From: Apostichopus japonicus
Lineage: Eukaryota > Echinodermata > Holothuroidea > Aspidochirotida > Stichopodidae
Reading direction: 5' to 3'
NCBI RefSeq assembly: GCF_037975245.1
Contig: NC_092576.1
Coordinates: 12,501 to 76,500 of the forward strand
DNA length: 64,000 nucleotides
Part shown: positions 60,201 through 64,000 of the stretch, piece by piece
Numbering within the stretch: position 1 is the first letter of the stretch
Layout of the letters: each line of letters opens with the position of its first letter
Notes under the pieces: generated by a model
What the model saw: the letters and a program-made list of their open reading frames with translations, nothing else
The model's database searches: none
Told to the model about the DNA's origin: nothing
Translations under genes and position numbers: made by a program

Positions 60201-62500
60201 GGCTTTTAAAGCATCGTAACAACAACTTCTGATTATGATTATTATTTTGATTGTTATGATAAATGTTTCTGATTACTAATAAAAAATGCAAAGACAGTTT
60301 CATATTCCTCACCTTTCCCAGATCTTCCTCAAAGAAAAACCCCCTCAAGAGCAGAGGACCTCCTGGAGCCAGGAGGACCAGGACAACTACGGCCCAACTC
60401 TTGAAAGAGAGCAGGAAGAGAAACTCCACAGACAACTCGCAGCGGAACTCCGAGCCGCAAATTACGACGGCATGGGAGGTCACATGTTGAGACGCAGTAA
60501 GGTCCAAGAACAGAGTACTCCCTCCGAGGACAGTACATCAGAAGCTAAAAGTCCGAGATCGCCAACCTCTCCTCGTGCCGGTAAGCTAAAGCCTCAGTAG
60601 CTCATATTAGGTGGCATACACCCATTAAAAGCCCCATTGACTTACACACTAAATCCTAAAAGTAGTCTGAGTCTAGATAGAAGTTTTCACTAGCTAATAT
60701 ATGCTAAAACCCATCACCAGATAGCTGACATGTTGGCCCTTCATGGCACTATCAATTTTCCATGTCATGATCATGTAGATTTTTTGCTATCATAGCCGGA
60801 ATATTATGTCACTTGTAAACAAACCTCTTCACTCAGTGGTAAACAAAATTCGTATGCTGCTCCTGGGAGGCCTAAAGGGGTCTAAAATTGCCTCAATCGA
60901 CCCAATTTTCTCACCACATGTACTTCCATTGAAACTCTTCAACATGCAAGCCACAAAAAACTAGATCATGATTGATAACAGGTCAAAAAAAATGTTCTCC
61001 TGCTGCTTTTTGGCACTTTTCCTGAGCTAGGAGAACAATCGAGCAGATGGATATAGAATCTTGATAGGAGTATGCCACTATTATAAGGCTACAAATGGTG
61101 TTATTGACAGCATTTCCCAGTGTCCACTGTAAACAAAGCTAATTTTTAGCTGTGAAAGATGCTAGGCATAGTGACTGAGTAGAATATACTGTATTATCCC
61201 AGTATATATTGTTTGTAGCCTAGTTTACAGTTGTGAACAGCAAACTCAGTACATTTGCCAGTGTGCGATGACCTGCGAAACAAGTTAACAAATCCCTCCA
61301 CATGGCAGCAGCTGGACAGTGCCCAACGGACAGTTTATCTCACAGGTCCCCATTTTATACACCTGGGTGAAGAGAGGCAATGGAGATAAAGTGCCTTAAT
61401 ACAGTACAACGTAATGATCTGGCCAGGACTTGTACCTGCAAGCCTTAGATCACAAGTCCACTGCCTTAACTGCTAAGACCACAACACTCTCACTAGCCTA
61501 GCTAAATCAAGTTTCTGTTTTTTTTTTTTGGCAGTTATGAAATACAAATTATAAATTGGTGAATTTATTTATAAACCGTGTCATTTTATTAATTCTGGCA
61601 TTTAGAAAGAGAATTGTTGCTAATCAAAGTGTATATTTAGGTAGTCACACATTTCTCCTCCTGATGTAAATTTCTCACGACTGAAAAAAAAACAGATTTA
61701 GATCTCATTGCTGAAATTTACTTTAGATGGAGATGAAGTGGATGTATTGAAGAGGCGGTTAAATGAAACAGAGAGAACTATGGATAAGATGATGGAGATG
61801 ATGAACAACATGGGCGTGGCCTTTAACCGAGTCACAGAACAGCTGAATAGTAAGTCCATTCTCTCTGAGACATTTCATATAGATGCTATTGGTGTTTTAC
61901 ATGCAAGTATCCAGGGGCTTCATATGTCGTAGACATATATTTAAGTAAATTTGAGGAAATGAAAAAAAAGAGGAATTTATTTTGCCCCTCTGACACTAGT
62001 CTAATCACACACTCTTCTCATCAGTATGTAACCTACGAATAAGTGAGCAGAATTTGAAAGGAGCGGGGAATAATTTATCCAGTATTGTAAAGCCCAAAAA
62101 AAAAAAAAATTAAGTTTAAATAAAAATTTGAATATATGATGAAAATAAATCAGATTTTGTAACAAATCTGGAATGTGTAAGAGAGGGGGAAAAAAGTATT
62201 GCTACTCATGAAAAGTGACATGTCATTCCTTCCACAGTAAAAACAGACAAACCAGCGAAACAGAGACAAGATGTAAACAAAGAGGTAGACGAAGGAGAGA
62301 TGGTAAGCTCAGAGGAGGGAGAGGATAGCTGGTCAGAAGGGTCAGAAGTCATAGAAGGTCAGAGGGTAACAGAAGATGGCTCCGATGACGAAGAAGGGAA
62401 AGATGAACGTGTAGAAGACTTGAAGGAGTCGGAAGTAGGAGGAGATGTGGAAACCGTTCGGAGGAGAAACATCACTGCTGGTGGTGATGTCAAAGAGTAG
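57285..62500 (+). CDS. RIC3 acetylcholine-receptor chaperone
   Basis: Six exons, 57285..57426, 58100..58162, 59448..59578, 60322..60580, 61727..61849 and 62238..62500, join with matching phases to 326 residues. RIC3 resides in the ER membrane and helps nicotinic acetylcholine receptors fold and assemble. Residues about 6-24 form a first membrane segment or signal anchor (QTVIFVLVVIIACNAVLYPS). A proline- and glycine-rich linker follows. The second membrane segment, residues about 93-111 (GTILPVYAVGIFIYFGYVIY), with the preceding GMMG, is the most conserved RIC3 signature (human: GLMGQIIPIYGFGIFLYILY). Downstream are charged coiled-coil stretches (EREQEEKLHRQLAAELRAA and VDVLKRRLNETERTMDKMME) and a very acidic tail, as in other RIC3 proteins. 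The transmembrane exon and one coiled-coil exon are the most certain parts. Intron 3 contains a LINE 3' end and a SINE; intron 4 contains another SINE. Confidence 0.9.
58545..58880. repeat. Degenerate ~24-bp repeat (CCTCACATACCAGTTGT type)
   Basis: Imperfect copies of TCCTCACATACCAGTTG and TCCTCACAAACCAGCTGT alternate across RIC3 intron 2. Units are variable in length and order. Confidence 0.75.
59650..59950 (+). mobile_element. 3' end of a CR1/L2-type LINE
   Basis: The plus-strand frame at 59773-59865 reads EWNSLPNNIRNAQTIDNFKK then LLKHYLFEQA and stop. W-N-x-L-P-x-x-I-R followed by F-K-x-x-L-K is the common C-terminal end of CR1, L2 and Jockey-like reverse transcriptases. A TATAAATATAAATATAAAA tail closes the element. 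It is 5'-truncated, as is usual for LINEs, and lies in RIC3 intron 3. Confidence 0.7.
59955..60110 (+). repeat. tRNA-derived SINE
   Basis: The block directly after the LINE tail has a B-box-like GGGTTTGATACCC and, about 40 bases before it, an A-box-like TGGCATTTGAAGCAATGGGG, as in a tRNA-headed SINE. The downstream body ends near 60110. It lies in RIC3 intron 3. Confidence 0.5.
61270..61497 (-). repeat. tRNA-derived SINE, minus orientation
   Basis: On the minus strand the head reads GAGAGTGTTGTGGTCTTAGC, AGTTAAGGCAGTGGACTTGT and GATCTAAGGCTTGCAGGTAC, a tRNA-like order with an A-box-like GTGGTCTTAGCAGTTAAGG and B-box-like AGGTACAAGTCC. Marine invertebrate SINEs commonly have this head. It is in RIC3 intron 4. 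Confidence 0.65.
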
Positions 62501-63615
62501 ACTTGAAATTAACCAAACCATCGCAGGTGAGAGAAAGGATGGAAGCTTTGGGCGCTCATCTTGTAGTACGGGATGCTAAACTGTTGTCGATGACTGTGAA
62601 ATATTGTATTGTGGGTAGATAGTGTATCAAGACTGGCAACCTGTGATGAACAATCATACAGAATGCTTCACGAGCAAAGACACAAGTGGCCATTTTTCCG
62701 TTGGAAATGTGTAATACTCAAAAATATCTGGTTTGACTTTGTGAGGTGAGAGAGAGGAGTACGGAAGCTTTGAGTGGTCATTGTCTAGGTATGAGATCTA
62801 TGATGAATATGATGTTGATATCTGTGACATATTTTTATGGTAAATAATGTATCCATATTCAGAAAACGTGCATTGTGAAAATTGTGTTGAATACTTGGTG
62901 TAATGATTGTCAATTCTTTCCAGAATGTCACCATTAAAGATGGTGTTGTCCTGGTGGGTCTGTCCCCATCTTGTGGTAGGTACTGTCTGGACTATATGTT
63001 TAAAGTGGGACTTCAGGCACATAGTAAAGATCAATAGGATAAAAATTTCTGCTGTCAGTTCAGGTTTCCTTCCTACTGTATACCATTTTCTTAATTTTTG
63101 TTTGTTTTTTTAAGTGTACCTTTAGACATCTGTGACTCATCAGTCAATTAAAGTGGCTGGACTACATAGTCTAATACAGAGACCATTTGGTCACTTCCTC
63201 AGATGCAATAACACAAGACTTGAAGGGAACATCAAGGACTTTGATTGTCTAAATTAACATATATGTTTATAAAGGATTACAATATTATAGTGCAGGACAA
63301 ATAATGTGGATTGTCATTCTAGGTTGTTGGTTGAGCTTAATAATATTATAGTAACGTGTTGAGTTTCTATTTCCTGGCTGAGTTCTTGAAATTTATTCGT
63401 TATTCGACAATTGACGGTTTAACATTTGACCCTTGGAATACTTAACAAAAATCTGTTTTGTTCCTTATTGAAATGGAAAAATTCCTTAAAGTCCCTCCTC
63501 CCACAACCCCCCCTCCCCTCAAAAAAAAAATGGGGGCAGTTTCCACCTTGGGCATTATTCCAGAGACACCTATCAATGTTCGTATTAAACAGTTGTTTGT
63601 TTTAGGGAATAATTT
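62501..63615. other. RIC3 3' flank
   Basis: Sequence downstream of the RIC3 stop, likely including its 3' UTR. A loose repeat is present (GGTGAGAGAAAGGATGGAAG at 62526 resembles GGTGAGAGAGAGGAGTACGG at 62745). No other gene is seen. Confidence 0.4.
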
Positions 63616-63623
63616 GAGTTTGA

Positions 63624-63835
63624 ACCTAAGGTTGATTAAAGCTAAGGTTGTTTGAAACCTAAGATTGTTTGAAACCTAAGGTTGTTTGAACCTAAGATTG
63701 TTTGAAACCTAATTTTGTTTGAACCTAAGGTTGTTTGAACCTAAGATTGTTTGAAACCCAACGGTTGTTTCAACCTAAGGTTGTTTTAACCTAAAGGTTG
63801 TTTCAACCTAAGGTTGTTTCAACCTGAGTGACAGT
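63624..63835. repeat. 16-17-bp tandem repeat, about 12 copies
   Basis: The unit CCTAAGGTTGTTTGAAA repeats with variants CCTAAGATTG, CCTAATTTTG and GTTTCAACC. It shows one- to three-base length variation, typical of a short minisatellite. Confidence 0.95.
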
Positions 63836-64000
63836 TTGATTTGCTACAATCCAGTGAAGAACAACTTTACTGTGTGCAGGTTGAAATTCACTGAAAGTTT
63901 GCCTAAAACAGTGAAATATAAACCAGAGGATCATCAGTAGCTGGACTATCTAATCTAGTAAACAGATCATTAGGTTGAAGTGTCAAGTTGAAGTGATGTA

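Overview
The window is AT-rich animal DNA with GT-AG introns, microsatellites and many transposons. The gene set points to an invertebrate deuterostome, most likely an echinoderm and plausibly a sea cucumber: a NACHT-domain NLR-like receptor, an IL-17-type cytokine, an ST8Sia sialyltransferase, METTL1 and RIC3. The organism call is inference from gene families.

Six gene models were assembled by joining exons at GT-AG sites with matching phase. (1) A two-exon secreted orphan protein, minus strand, 2553-6175. (2) A three-exon type II membrane alpha-2,8-sialyltransferase of the ST8Sia group, minus, 14310-19098. (3) A NACHT-domain NLR-like gene, plus, from 24662, with two frame breaks in its large exon and an uncertain 3' end. 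(4) An IL-17-like cytokine, plus, 35407-41784, lacking only its first short exon. (5) METTL1, the tRNA guanine-N7 methyltransferase, minus, 46448-56917, six exons. (6) RIC3, the nicotinic-receptor chaperone, plus, 57285-62500, six exons. METTL1 and RIC3 are head to head with about 370 bp between start codons, so they probably share a bidirectional promoter. A short stretch at 7922 resembles the 5' domain of U2 snRNA.

Most of the rest is transposon-derived. At least five hAT-like elements are bounded by 8-bp target duplications, four of them perfect: 4108-5411, 9682-11863, 33177-33534 and 38570-41522, plus an imperfect one at 16335-17782. One sits inside a foldback element. A 3.5-kb CACTG-ended element with subterminal repeats fills 19912-23460. 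METTL1 intron 1 carries a 3.5-kb near-perfect palindrome (52135-55626) with arms of about 1.6 kb. LINE, Penelope-like, SINE and solo-LTR-like remnants and several minisatellites complete the picture.

NLR (pathogen sensing) and IL-17 (inflammatory signalling) lie about 11 kb apart, but nothing shows they are co-regulated. The two most unusual structures are both in METTL1 introns: the giant palindrome, and a decaying tandem array apparently seeded by the 3' end and splice donor of exon 4.
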